From NCBI RefSeq assembly GCF_900156825.1, contig NZ_FTOV01000001.1, positions 620,001 through 684,000 of the forward strand: a stretch of DNA of 64,000 nucleotides, read 5' to 3'. Origin of the DNA: Chryseobacterium gambrini (GTDB lineage Bacteria; Bacteroidota; Bacteroidia; Flavobacteriales; Weeksellaceae). The translations under genes were made by a program, and so were the position numbers. Positions 28,082-36,147 of the stretch are shown here, one piece after another (the first letter of the stretch is position 1; each line of letters starts with the position of its first letter). The notes under the pieces are model-generated. The model was not told the DNA's origin, made no database searches, and was given only the letters and a program-made list of their open reading frames with translations.

Positions 28082-29158
28082 TTTTTTTTTAGCAACGTCT
28101 GAATTAGCCGTCAAAGAAGCCAATTGCATTAAAGCAATTTCTACCGTAAGTCTTGGATTTTTGGAATTTTTATAATTGATGTCTGCATGATTGCAAATCT
28201 CAATAGCATCAATGAGCTGTTGAGGATTCCATTTCTGGGCCTGTTCAACAAACTTTGTCTTGGTCTGTTCTCCTACTTCTATCAGATCAATGGTTGAAGT
28301 ATTCTGCGCCATCATCAGATCTCTGAAATGACTTCCCAATCCTGCAATAAAAATATGAGGATCAAATCCTTTTTTCACAATTTCATTGAAAGCGGAAAGA
28401 ACTTCGGGAATTTTATTTTCTTTGGTTAAATCTACAATTTTTAAGTACTGGTCGTAATCCAGAATATTTAAGACTTCTGCGGCTTTTGCGAGTGTAATAT
28501 TCTTTTGGGAAAACGTGGAAAGCCTGTCGAAGATGGAAAGTGCATCTCTTAAAGCGCCGTCTGCTTTTTGGGCAATAAGGTATAAAGCATCATCTTCATA
28601 CTGAATATTCTCTTTCTGAGCGATATTTCTAAGATGTCCCTGAATGTCTTCAATTACGATTCTTTTGAAATCATAGATCTGACAGCGGGATAAAATGGTA
28701 GGAATAATTTTATGCTTTTCGGTAGTCGCCAAGATAAAAATCGCATGAGCAGGCGGTTCCTCAAGTGTTTTAAGGAAAGCATTGAAGGCTGCAGAAGACA
28801 ACATATGAACCTCATCGATAATATACACTTTATATTTACCAACCTGAGGCGCAAAACGTACCTGATCGATCAATTCTCTGATATCGTCCACAGAATTATT
28901 CGATGCAGCATCCAGCTCATAGATATTGTAGGCAAAACCGTCTTCCGAAACAGATCCGTCTTTTTCATTGATCTTCCTCGCCAGAATTCTGGCACAGGTA
29001 GTTTTCCCTACTCCTCGAGGACCACAGAACAACAGTGCCTGAGCCAATTGATTTTCTTCAATAGCGTGTTCTAAAGTATCCGTAATATGAGACTGCCCAA
29101 CAACAGTATCAAACTGCTGCGGGCGATATTTTCGTGCAGATACGATAAAATTTTCCAT
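28073..29158 (-). CDS. dnaX: DNA polymerase III gamma/tau subunit, gamma frame
   Basis: 361 residues: a clamp-loader AAA+ ATPase with Walker A GPRGVGKT, Walker B IIDEVHML, the SRC sensor in LSRCQIYDF, and the collar domain up to LASLTANSDV. The frame ends VAKKKSL just after a run of ten A. A shift of -1 in this run continues into the 207-residue tau extension at 27453-28081. The cysteine-rich zinc module seen in most DnaX proteins between Walker A and DAASNN is absent; NEKDGSVSEDGFAYNIYEL stands there. It loads the beta clamp at the replication fork. Confidence 0.93.
   Translation of the reverse strand: MENFIVSARKYRPQQFDTVVGQSHITDTLEHAIEENQLAQALLFCGPRGVGKTTCARILARKINEKDGSVSEDGFAYNIYELDAASNNSVDDIRELIDQVRFAPQVGKYKVYIIDEVHMLSSAAFNAFLKTLEEPPAHAIFILATTEKHKIIPTILSRCQIYDFKRIVIEDIQGHLRNIAQKENIQYEDDALYLIAQKADGALRDALSIFDRLSTFSQKNITLAKAAEVLNILDYDQYLKIVDLTKENKIPEVLSAFNEIVKKGFDPHIFIAGLGSHFRDLMMAQNTSTIDLIEVGEQTKTKFVEQAQKWNPQQLIDAIEICNHADINYKNSKNPRLTVEIALMQLASLTANSDVAKKKSL
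28080..28093 (-). promoter_or_regulatory. A10-G slippery site in dnaX
   Basis: The minus strand reads GCT, ten A, G. In the zero frame this is GCT AAA AAA AAA AGT TTA TAA; one base back it is AAA AAG TTT ATA. All-A codons allow tRNA re-pairing, and an A10 run also allows RNA polymerase slippage. Both mechanisms are known for dnaX (Escherichia coli and Thermus). Confidence 0.65.
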
Positions 29159-29256
29159 TGGTCAAAAATAAGAAATATTGTTGTAATTTAAAAATGAAAT
29201 CCTTTTAAATTACTTTTAAAATAACTCTATCCTGACAACAGTAAATTTTTCCCATA

Positions 29257-29886
29257 TTATCTTTCTTCGTAAGCAAAATCGATGATTTCGGTAATCGCCT
29301 TTTCTATTTCCTTTCTTCCTTCATCACTTTTCAGGTCTATTCCGCAGAATACACTTGCATTGTGTGCTGTATAAAGGTTAAGGTAATAAGCTCCGGAAAC
29401 CAGAAGTGCTGCGATGGCACGATATCTTGTAGCTTTATCCTTAAAATGCGGATCTACAATATTCGTGAAAAGCATTTCTCCCATTTCTTCTCTCTCATCG
29501 GCTACTTTTTTCAGGATCGGCTTACTTTCAGATAATCCCCAAAGAATAATCTTCTGAAGTTCTTTGTTTTTCTTGATGTGCTCAAACTGGTTAAGAATGG
29601 CAACTTTAGAAAGTTCTTTTCCTCCGTCTGAAAAATCCACATGGATATTATCCTGGTTCATTTTGCTCCAGTAATCCTGAGATCTGATGTATTCGTCGAT
29701 AAGCTTTTCGGTACTTCCGAAGTATTCGTAAATTAATTTTTTATCAAAGCCTGCCACTGCTGCTATTTTACTCACTTTCAACCCTGAATACCCTTTGGTT
29801 CTCAGGATTTTTCCAACAGCAGCAAGCAATTTTTGTTTTGTTTTTTCTTTGTCCCGTATAGGGCCCTGTACAACTTTTCTTGGCAT
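29257..29886 (-). CDS. TetR/AcrR-family transcriptional regulator
   Basis: 209 residues. An N-terminal TetR helix-turn-helix (about 14-60, with KILRTKGYSGLKVSKIAAVA and the YEYFGSTEKLIDEYI recognition region) is followed by a helical ligand domain that I cannot assign to a ligand. It starts 7 bases after the stop of the alpha-oxoamine synthase gene, so the two are almost certainly one operon and the regulator may respond to that enzyme's lipid product. An A+T-rich 100-base gap separates it from dnaX. Confidence 0.9.
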   Translation of the reverse strand: MPRKVVQGPIRDKEKTKQKLLAAVGKILRTKGYSGLKVSKIAAVAGFDKKLIYEYFGSTEKLIDEYIRSQDYWSKMNQDNIHVDFSDGGKELSKVAILNQFEHIKKNKELQKIILWGLSESKPILKKVADEREEMGEMLFTNIVDPHFKDKATRYRAIAALLVSGAYYLNLYTAHNASVFCGIDLKSDEGRKEIEKAITEIIDFAYEER

Positions 29887-29893
29887 TTGTTAT

Positions 29894-31153
29894 TTATTTT
29901 TTTGCAATATGCAACTTTTTATTGATATCCTCAAAGGCATTGAGGGTTTTATCAAGATGTTCTTTATCATGTGTTGCCGTTACACTCATCCTGATACGGG
30001 CATCTTTTCTGGCTACGGCAGGATAAATAATAGGATTTGTATATACTCCGTGTTCAAGAAGCATTCGTCCTACGTCGCCTGTGATATGCGGATCTCCGAT
30101 TTTCACCGGAACAACTGCAGAACACGTAGTCCCGGTATCCAGTCCCAGATCATTAAGTCCTTTTTTAAAGTAATTGATGTTTTCCCAGAGTTTTTCTCTC
30201 CAGTGTGGTTCTTCATCAATCAGCTCAATGGCTTTTATAATTCCTGTAGCCGTGGAAGGAGGTGTGGTAGCTGAAAATATCTGCTGTCTGGACTGGAATC
30301 TTATAAAATTGGTAAGACTTTTATTCGCGATAACATATCCTCCAAGATTACCGAATGTTTTGCTGAATGTTCCGGTAATAATATCTACTTTGTCCAAAAG
30401 TCCCGTATCTTCAATGGTTCCTCTTCCTGTTTTTCCTAAAATGCCTACCCCGTGAACATCATCAATCATCAGGTAGGCGTTATATTTTTTTACTAATTTA
30501 TAAATTTCTTCAATTGGAGCCGTATCGCCATCCTGAGAATAGACACCGTCTATTACAACGAGCTTTGTACGAAACTGCTTTTCCGATGTTTTCAAAATCT
30601 GTTCCAAAGCCTCCAGATTGTTATGCGGGAATGTTTTTCTGTTGGTAAGAATACATCCCTCATATACACTTGCATGAACTGCCATGTCTACAATCGCAAT
30701 ATCTTCTTTCTGCAGCAGGATTTGTAAAGTCGCACTGTTTGTAGTGTATCCTGTTGTAAAAATTACGGCTTCGTCCTGAGAACGTCCAAAAAAAGACGCA
30801 ATTTTAGCCTCCAAATCGTTGTGGTAAGAATAATACCCTCCGATAAGTGGTGTTGCCGCTGTTCCGGTTCCGTATTTCTCTACTCCTTCAATAGCTGCCT
30901 GCTTTACTTTCGGGTGCTGTGTAAACCCTAAATAATCACTTGTAACGAAGCTTACAAATTCTCTTGTTACATTGTGAGTCCCTACATTCATCACAGAACT
31001 GCATCCTGTGTTATTCTGCAATCTGTAGTGATGCCGTCCGTTTGATTTCATGTATTCCAGAAAGTCGTAGTAAATGTCTGCACGCTCCATCATATCGAAG
31101 CCCGGAATATTTTCGAAATCCTTGAAAGTTGCTGTTGAAAAGTTAATGTCCAT
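29894..31153 (-). CDS. Alpha-oxoamine synthase family PLP enzyme (sphingolipid- or sulfonolipid-base type)
   Basis: 419 residues of fold-type I, AONS/serine palmitoyltransferase group. The motifs are FVTSDYLGF, GTGTAATPLIGG, DDVHGVGILG and the PLP lysine in TFSKTFGNLGG. The enzyme condenses an amino acid with an acyl thioester, releasing CO2. Candidates are serine palmitoyltransferase or the cysteate acyltransferase that starts sulfonolipid (capnine/sulfobacin) synthesis known from Chryseobacterium. AONS of biotin synthesis is less likely because no bio genes are near. A TetR regulator is co-transcribed. The choice between substrates is not decided by sequence reading. Confidence 0.85.
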   Translation of the reverse strand: MDINFSTATFKDFENIPGFDMMERADIYYDFLEYMKSNGRHHYRLQNNTGCSSVMNVGTHNVTREFVSFVTSDYLGFTQHPKVKQAAIEGVEKYGTGTAATPLIGGYYSYHNDLEAKIASFFGRSQDEAVIFTTGYTTNSATLQILLQKEDIAIVDMAVHASVYEGCILTNRKTFPHNNLEALEQILKTSEKQFRTKLVVIDGVYSQDGDTAPIEEIYKLVKKYNAYLMIDDVHGVGILGKTGRGTIEDTGLLDKVDIITGTFSKTFGNLGGYVIANKSLTNFIRFQSRQQIFSATTPPSTATGIIKAIELIDEEPHWREKLWENINYFKKGLNDLGLDTGTTCSAVVPVKIGDPHITGDVGRMLLEHGVYTNPIIYPAVARKDARIRMSVTATHDKEHLDKTLNAFEDINKKLHIAKK

Positions 31154-31999
31154 CCTTAATTTTGTTAGCTGTTTAATGTTAAAACAAATATAGTATTATT
31201 TTAAAAAAGTATAAATTTATTTTCTATTAAAATTTATTATGCATAAAATATTTGTATTAAATAATCTTAAAAAACATTCATATCTATAAAATAATTGAAA
31301 TATTAACAAAAAAAGAATAAAACAAAAAGTTTCACAATCACTTAAAAACTAAGCAATTAATAATTATGTGTGTTTGGTAATGATTTGGTAAAGAAAATTT
31401 ACAACTTTTATAGCAAATTGTCATTGAAAATCAGAAATAAAAAAAGGCTGAGATCTATTTTTTTGGGAACATTAGAGTCAGCCTTTCTTAACATTTGTCC
31501 TTTTAGAATGTACCGTCCACTTATTTTAAAGCTAAATCATTTAATTTAATCTTTAAAAAATTCCATTAAAAGAAAAATTTCAATCTTTCAATCAAATTCA
31601 CCCTTAATGGAATTATAACAAATATAAATATTTTTTTAACATAAATTAAGATTTTTAAATATTATTTTAAGAAAAATAATTTAATCATACCACAATATTA
31701 TCAACGATAAACAACAAACTCAACAAAATATTTCACATATTCAGTATTTTATTACAAATTTTCAATACATTTAACGAAGCGATAAAAATTGGTTAGATAT
31801 TTGAATGGTAAAAATTAACAGCCAACGCTATTGTTCACCTATTCACTTAAAGTAATTATTATGATTATTCAGTACTCTTTTCTTACAGACTACATCATCG
31901 GTATGATGAGAAAGTCTTTTACCATACCCGTCAATTGATCTGCAATTATCATCATCAGGTGTTCCGAAACTATTTTCAATTAAAAAAACTTCCACTATC
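31154..31999. other. Long A+T-rich noncoding gap
   Basis: 846 bases. A hairpin at 31441-31486 (AAAGGCTGA / TCAGCCTTT, loop about 26 bases) has T or A runs on both sides and could be a terminator for either strand. Bases 31861-31938 hold a 25-codon ORF (MIIQYSFLTDYIIGMMRKSF...). After a shift of +1 its frame would run on through 31910-31999 into the next gene. The rest shows nothing supportable. Confidence 0.45.
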
Positions 32000-32332
32000 A
32001 TGATTTTTGAAGAAAACCATTCTGTATTGCAGGATAACCACAATCTTTCCTATGTAAAAAATGTGATCAATTTTCACGGAGATAAATCTTTTATTCTTAA
32101 TTCTTTGCAGAAGATTAAAAACAATACGATCTGTAAAATAAAAAGAAAAACCATCAATAAACTGATTAAAGAATACACGCATCATCTTAATCAATATATT
32201 GAAAATGAAGATATTAATTCAAAACCGGAGAATTACGAGCTTTCGCCTGTGTACGCAAGACAGTCGTATGAAAAAGTGTTAAAAGAGGATGAATATCTGC
32301 AGAAAGTTTTAACTTTTTTAGTGAATCAGTGA
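32000..32332 (+). CDS. Hypothetical protein, possibly with a longer 5' end
   Basis: 110 residues from the ATG at 32000, unrecognised. Basic and helical (KNNTICKIKRKTINKLIKEY), no signal peptide. The frame is open back to about 31910 without an ATG (KLFSIKKTSTI precedes the Met), and a 25-codon ORF in the +1-shifted frame starts at 31861. So the gene may be longer and frameshifted, or begin at 32000. Its 3' end overlaps the convergent antiporter gene by 15 bases, which is unusual in this loosely packed region. Confidence 0.6.
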   Translation: MIFEENHSVLQDNHNLSYVKNVINFHGDKSFILNSLQKIKNNTICKIKRKTINKLIKEYTHHLNQYIENEDINSKPENYELSPVYARQSYEKVLKEDEYLQKVLTFLVNQ

Positions 32333-33901
32333 GAGTCTTTCTTCCTCCAGATCAATTTTCACGAGATGTCTCCGGATAAGATCTTCATCAAAATGCTGCT
32401 TTTTGTCGTAGTTTTGCTCAATCAGCCATGCTCTTTGCGCATTGAGAATATCCAGATAAGCGTCTTTGATTTCGGAGGATAGTTTAATATCGGGCTCTTT
32501 TTCCACTTTTCCTCTCCATTTTTCATGAATCTGCTGCAAAAACATACTCTTTCCCAGTAATTCGCTATGATTTTTTCTGAGATGCTCTAAAGTCATTTTC
32601 GCCATTTCACGACGGATCAGCTCTTCCGCTTCGTCTTCAGGAAGGTGATCGTTGTAGGAAGGTATTTCCATTTTTCTGATGAGATAAGGAAGCGTAAGTC
32701 CCTGAACCAGCAATGTTGTTAAAATAACAATAAAAGTAATGAACAAAATTAAATTCCGCTGAGGAAAATCCGGACCATCGGGATAGAGTTTTACGGGAAT
32801 TGAAAGTGCTGCTGCCAAAGACACCACTCCCCTCATTCCGGTCCAGCCCAACAGAATCGGAGCTTTAAATCCGGGACTTCTGTTGTCTGCAACGGTAATG
32901 AAATTTCTGGCAATTAAAGTGACCACTACTGCTCCGTAAGCCGACAGAATTCTTACCACGATCAAAACCGCAGTTACAAGCAATCCGTATCCTACCGCAG
33001 CGTAAATACTTACTTCTCCCAAACCTGAAGTAATTTCCGGAAGATCCAGACCAATAAGAATAAAAACCAGACCGTTGAGTACGAAAGACAGACTTTCCCA
33101 GACATTCAGCCCCCGTAAACGCGACGATGTACTGAGAAAGCTATGACGGTTATTGGAAAGCAACAACCCTCCGCTGACTACGGCTAAAACGCCTGAGCTG
33201 TGCGCTTCTTCCGCTGTAATATACATCAAATAAGGTGCAACAATGGTAAGAATTGTGTCCATATTGGCATCTGTAGGAAGCAGTTTATGTCCTTTCATGA
33301 ACAGCCAGCCGATGATTAACCCGATTCCGATTCCGCCAATCAGCATCCACGAAAAGCTGAAAACCGCATCCTGCCAAATGAACTGTCCGGTTGCAACCGC
33401 AATCATCGCAAAACGGAAAATGATTAAGGAAGAGGCATCATTCAGAAGACTTTCTCCTTCCAGAATAGAGGACAGCCTTTTCTGGACTTTTACAAATTTC
33501 AGAATCGCTCCTGCACTTACCGCATCGGGAGGGGACACAATTCCTCCGAGTAAAAATCCTAAAGCCAGTGAAAATCCGGGAATAAAATGATTGGCTACAA
33601 AAGCAACGGTCGTTGCGGTAAGAAATACAACAACAAAGGCAAAACTTCCTATAATCCGCCTCCATTTCCAGAGCTCTTTCCATGAAATTGCCCACGCTGC
33701 TTCATACAGCAAGGGTGGAAGAAAGATAATAAAGATAAGTTCGGGATCTATTCTGATGACCGGAACGTTGGGAATAAAACTGATTAACAATCCTGCCACA
33801 ACCAGCAATACAGGATAAGCTACCCTTATTTTGTTGGCAATCATAATGATAAAAACAATGGCAATGATTAAGGAGAGATAATAAGGAAAGTTTTCAAGCA
33901 T
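32318..33901 (-). CDS. CPA1-family Na+/H+ antiporter
   Basis: About 527 residues from the ATG at 33901 (MLENFPYYLS); the frame continues five codons upstream only to a TTG. Roughly 12 membrane helices cover residues 5-405, with the CPA1 motifs FLPPLLYEAAW, GGIVSPPDAVSAGAI and GESLLNDASSLI. A hydrophilic helical C-terminal tail of about 120 residues (EEAEELIRREMAKMTLEHL) probably regulates transport. It exchanges H+ for Na+ or K+ across the inner membrane. Monocistronic. Confidence 0.93.
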   Translation of the reverse strand: MLENFPYYLSLIIAIVFIIMIANKIRVAYPVLLVVAGLLISFIPNVPVIRIDPELIFIIFLPPLLYEAAWAISWKELWKWRRIIGSFAFVVVFLTATTVAFVANHFIPGFSLALGFLLGGIVSPPDAVSAGAILKFVKVQKRLSSILEGESLLNDASSLIIFRFAMIAVATGQFIWQDAVFSFSWMLIGGIGIGLIIGWLFMKGHKLLPTDANMDTILTIVAPYLMYITAEEAHSSGVLAVVSGGLLLSNNRHSFLSTSSRLRGLNVWESLSFVLNGLVFILIGLDLPEITSGLGEVSIYAAVGYGLLVTAVLIVVRILSAYGAVVVTLIARNFITVADNRSPGFKAPILLGWTGMRGVVSLAAALSIPVKLYPDGPDFPQRNLILFITFIVILTTLLVQGLTLPYLIRKMEIPSYNDHLPEDEAEELIRREMAKMTLEHLRKNHSELLGKSMFLQQIHEKWRGKVEKEPDIKLSSEIKDAYLDILNAQRAWLIEQNYDKKQHFDEDLIRRHLVKIDLEEERLSLIH

Positions 33902-33916
33902 TCTAAATTTTTTCAA

Positions 33917-34243
33917 TACTAAAGGTACGTATTAAAGTGAAAATTTTAAATGAAAAAATGGTAATTTAATCTAAAATTCAAACAAAATCAATTAAAAATT
34001 GAATATCCTTTATCAGTCATCATGCTTGATTTTAATGTAAAGCAGCACGTTTTTTTTTAATGCTAAAAGCTTTTTAAGTTCGCAAATGCGTTTGACTCAG
34101 TAAAGAAACCTATTTTTTTACATTTCTGATAATTTGCGCTCAATCTCATTAAAAAACGAACGTTTTAAAGATTTAAAAAATTTCATCAAATTAGCAGATG
34201 AAAATAACTTCATAATTTTTTTGCTTGATTTTTTAAGCCCATC
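33917..34243. other. Noncoding gap between divergent genes
   Basis: 327 A+T-rich bases, with a weak GTTCGCAAATGCG-type stretch near 34080 recalling the degenerate intergenic elements. No gene is seen. Confidence 0.4.
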
Positions 34244-35437
34244 ATGAATATTTCAGAAAAAGCAGACAGGAAAAGCAGACGGTTTTACTACATCAAACTG
34301 TGTATATTTTTATCGGGACTTTCGGTATTTGCACAGCTTTATCTTTTTCAGCCGTTATTACCAATGGTTGCGGAAAATTTCCATACGACGGTTGGAGACA
34401 GCTCTCTGTTGGTTTCTTCTTCAACGATCGGAATGGCTTTGGGGCTTTTCTTTTTTGCATTCCGCGCAGACAGTTTTTCGCGAAAGAAACTGATGGTTTT
34501 TTCTCTGATTGTATCGGCAATTTTAACCATCATTTCAACATGGATTCCGAGTTTAACGCTCCTTATCATTATTGGAATGGTAAAAGGTTTTGTAATTTCC
34601 GGTGTTTCTTCGGTGGCTCTGGCTTATCTTACGGAGGAAGTTGAAATCTCTGTGATGGCTTTGGCAATCAGTATGTATCTCAGCGGAAACACCATCGGAG
34701 GCATGAGCGGAAGGATTTTGGCAACTCTTCTCGCAGGAGAATTCGGATGGAGAAATGCTGTTTTAATGATCGGGATTCAAAGTCTGATTTTGGGACTGGT
34801 GTTTTGGAAGCTTTTTCCGAATTCAATTTTTTTTAAGCCTCAGAAAACAGATTATCACCTGAAAATGAAGCAGATGAAAAGGCTGATCCGTGATTCTTAT
34901 ATGTTGCGTTTGTATTTCATTGCCGCTTTATTAATGGGAACGTTTGTAAGCGTCTATAATTATATGACTTTCCGTTTAGAATCTGAACCGTTTTCTTTAA
35001 GTCATGTTTTTATTGCTTTTATTTTCCTGATGTATACTTTCGGAGTTTTAGGAACCATGATAACCAGCAGATTGTCTGCAAGATTTGAAAAGAAATACAT
35101 TCTGAAGGGTTCGATTTTCTTTTTATTAACCGGACTTGTTCTTCTTTTTTCTGAAAACATTTATATCGTTGTTTTCGGACTGGGATTGTTTACTTTATGC
35201 TTTTTTGCTGCCCATACCATGGCAAGCCAGATGACGGCGCTGCATGCGAAAGAAGGAAAATCTTCCGCAACTTCCATCTACTGGCTTTTCTATTATTTCG
35301 GATCGAGTTTTCTGGGAAGCGGAACCGGATACCTGCTCCACTCTACCTCATGGAATGTTTTTATTGGTGTATTAATTTCAGTCATTATGATCGCATTCGC
35401 ATTAACTATTGAACATAAATCTCTGAAAACTGAATAA
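34244..35437 (+). CDS. MFS transporter, YnfM-like exporter
   Basis: 397 residues with 12 predicted membrane helices in two groups of six split by a basic loop (KMKQMKRLIRD, about 205-220). The motif between helices 2 and 3 (FRADSFSRKKLM) is a degenerate MFS motif A, and GEFGWRNAVLMIG follows at the motif C region. Overall order fits the YnfM / arabinose-efflux type drug:H+ antiporters. Inner membrane; substrate unknown. Monocistronic. Confidence 0.88.
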   Translation: MNISEKADRKSRRFYYIKLCIFLSGLSVFAQLYLFQPLLPMVAENFHTTVGDSSLLVSSSTIGMALGLFFFAFRADSFSRKKLMVFSLIVSAILTIISTWIPSLTLLIIIGMVKGFVISGVSSVALAYLTEEVEISVMALAISMYLSGNTIGGMSGRILATLLAGEFGWRNAVLMIGIQSLILGLVFWKLFPNSIFFKPQKTDYHLKMKQMKRLIRDSYMLRLYFIAALLMGTFVSVYNYMTFRLESEPFSLSHVFIAFIFLMYTFGVLGTMITSRLSARFEKKYILKGSIFFLLTGLVLLFSENIYIVVFGLGLFTLCFFAAHTMASQMTALHAKEGKSSATSIYWLFYYFGSSFLGSGTGYLLHSTSWNVFIGVLISVIMIAFALTIEHKSLKTE

Positions 35438-35600
35438 TTAAATTTTTCGATTTAACATAATATACCACACAAGTACCACAAATTTAACTTTCTGAAATAT
35501 TGTTAAAATTTTCAATTTAATTTAAATAAATGATTATCAATTATTTACAATAAAAATGAAAATCATTCTTAACAATAGTTTAATTATTATTCCAAACATA

Positions 35601-35616
35601 AGGCATAGTATTTGCA
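35601..35616 (+). promoter_or_regulatory. Sigma-54-like -24/-12 promoter
   Basis: AGGCAT, five bases, TTGCA: the GG and GC are at exact RpoN spacing. It lies 63 bases before the ATG at 35679, the only gene it could drive. Confidence 0.5.
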
Positions 35617-35678
35617 AAACTTCTTACACAAGGCATTCACTAACCTTAGAATAATAACATAAACACCCACAAAATATT

Positions 35679-36095
35679 ATGAACGTTGCAGATTTAAAAA
35701 TTAAAAATCTAGTGGAATATAAAAATCAGATTTATACGATTACTGAAATATTCCAGAATGATGAAAAAGATTATTTTGTACAGATTGAAAATGATTTTCA
35801 CAGTTTTTCTGTTCCGGCAAAATCAATCAAACCCATTCAGATTACTGAAGAATGGCTGGAAAAATTCGGATTTTCAAGAACTTACAGCTCTGAACAGCGT
35901 ATTCGTTATGAAAGACCGGAAACCTTCATTAAATATGATTTTGATCTGAGTTCCAGAAAAATTGTAGAAGGATTGAAAATCTACGGAAATTCTATCAAAT
36001 GTAAGTACATCCATGAATTTCAGAATATTTTTTCTTGTCTTTTCGGCAAAGAACCCACTTCCATAAGTTATGGACTGATGCACACCGAATCTTAA
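35679..36095 (+). CDS. Conserved small protein behind a sigma-54-like promoter
   Basis: 138 residues, no signal peptide. The N-terminal half looks like a small beta barrel (NLVEYKNQIYTITEIF ... YFVQIE). The C-terminal half ends with KYIHEFQNIFSCLFGKEPT, a form of the KY-VH-LQN-F-LTG-E motif I recall from Bacteroidota hypothetical proteins. Function unknown. It is monocistronic with its own terminator. The upstream RpoN-type box suggests expression needs an activator of the NtrC class. Confidence 0.72.
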   Translation: MNVADLKIKNLVEYKNQIYTITEIFQNDEKDYFVQIENDFHSFSVPAKSIKPIQITEEWLEKFGFSRTYSSEQRIRYERPETFIKYDFDLSSRKIVEGLKIYGNSIKCKYIHEFQNIFSCLFGKEPTSISYGLMHTES

Positions 36096-36111
36096 TAATA
36101 TATACTTTCAT

Positions 36112-36145
36112 TAAAAACCACAACTTTCGGGTTGTGGTTTTATCT
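36112..36145. terminator. Terminator between convergent genes
   Basis: The perfect 11-bp stem AAAACCACAAC / GTTGTGGTTTT with loop TTTCGG is followed by a T-rich tail. Confidence 0.85.
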
Positions 36146-36147
36146 TT

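Noticed and set aside
31441-31486. Riboswitch, because of GGCTGAGA near the hairpin
   Set aside because: The CTGAGA word lacks the other conserved parts of a TPP riboswitch and no thiamine gene follows.
31843-32001. Minus-strand 52-codon frame overlapping the start of the 32000 gene
   Set aside because: No promoter or family evidence; the shared CATG at 32000 is a coincidence of a palindromic word.
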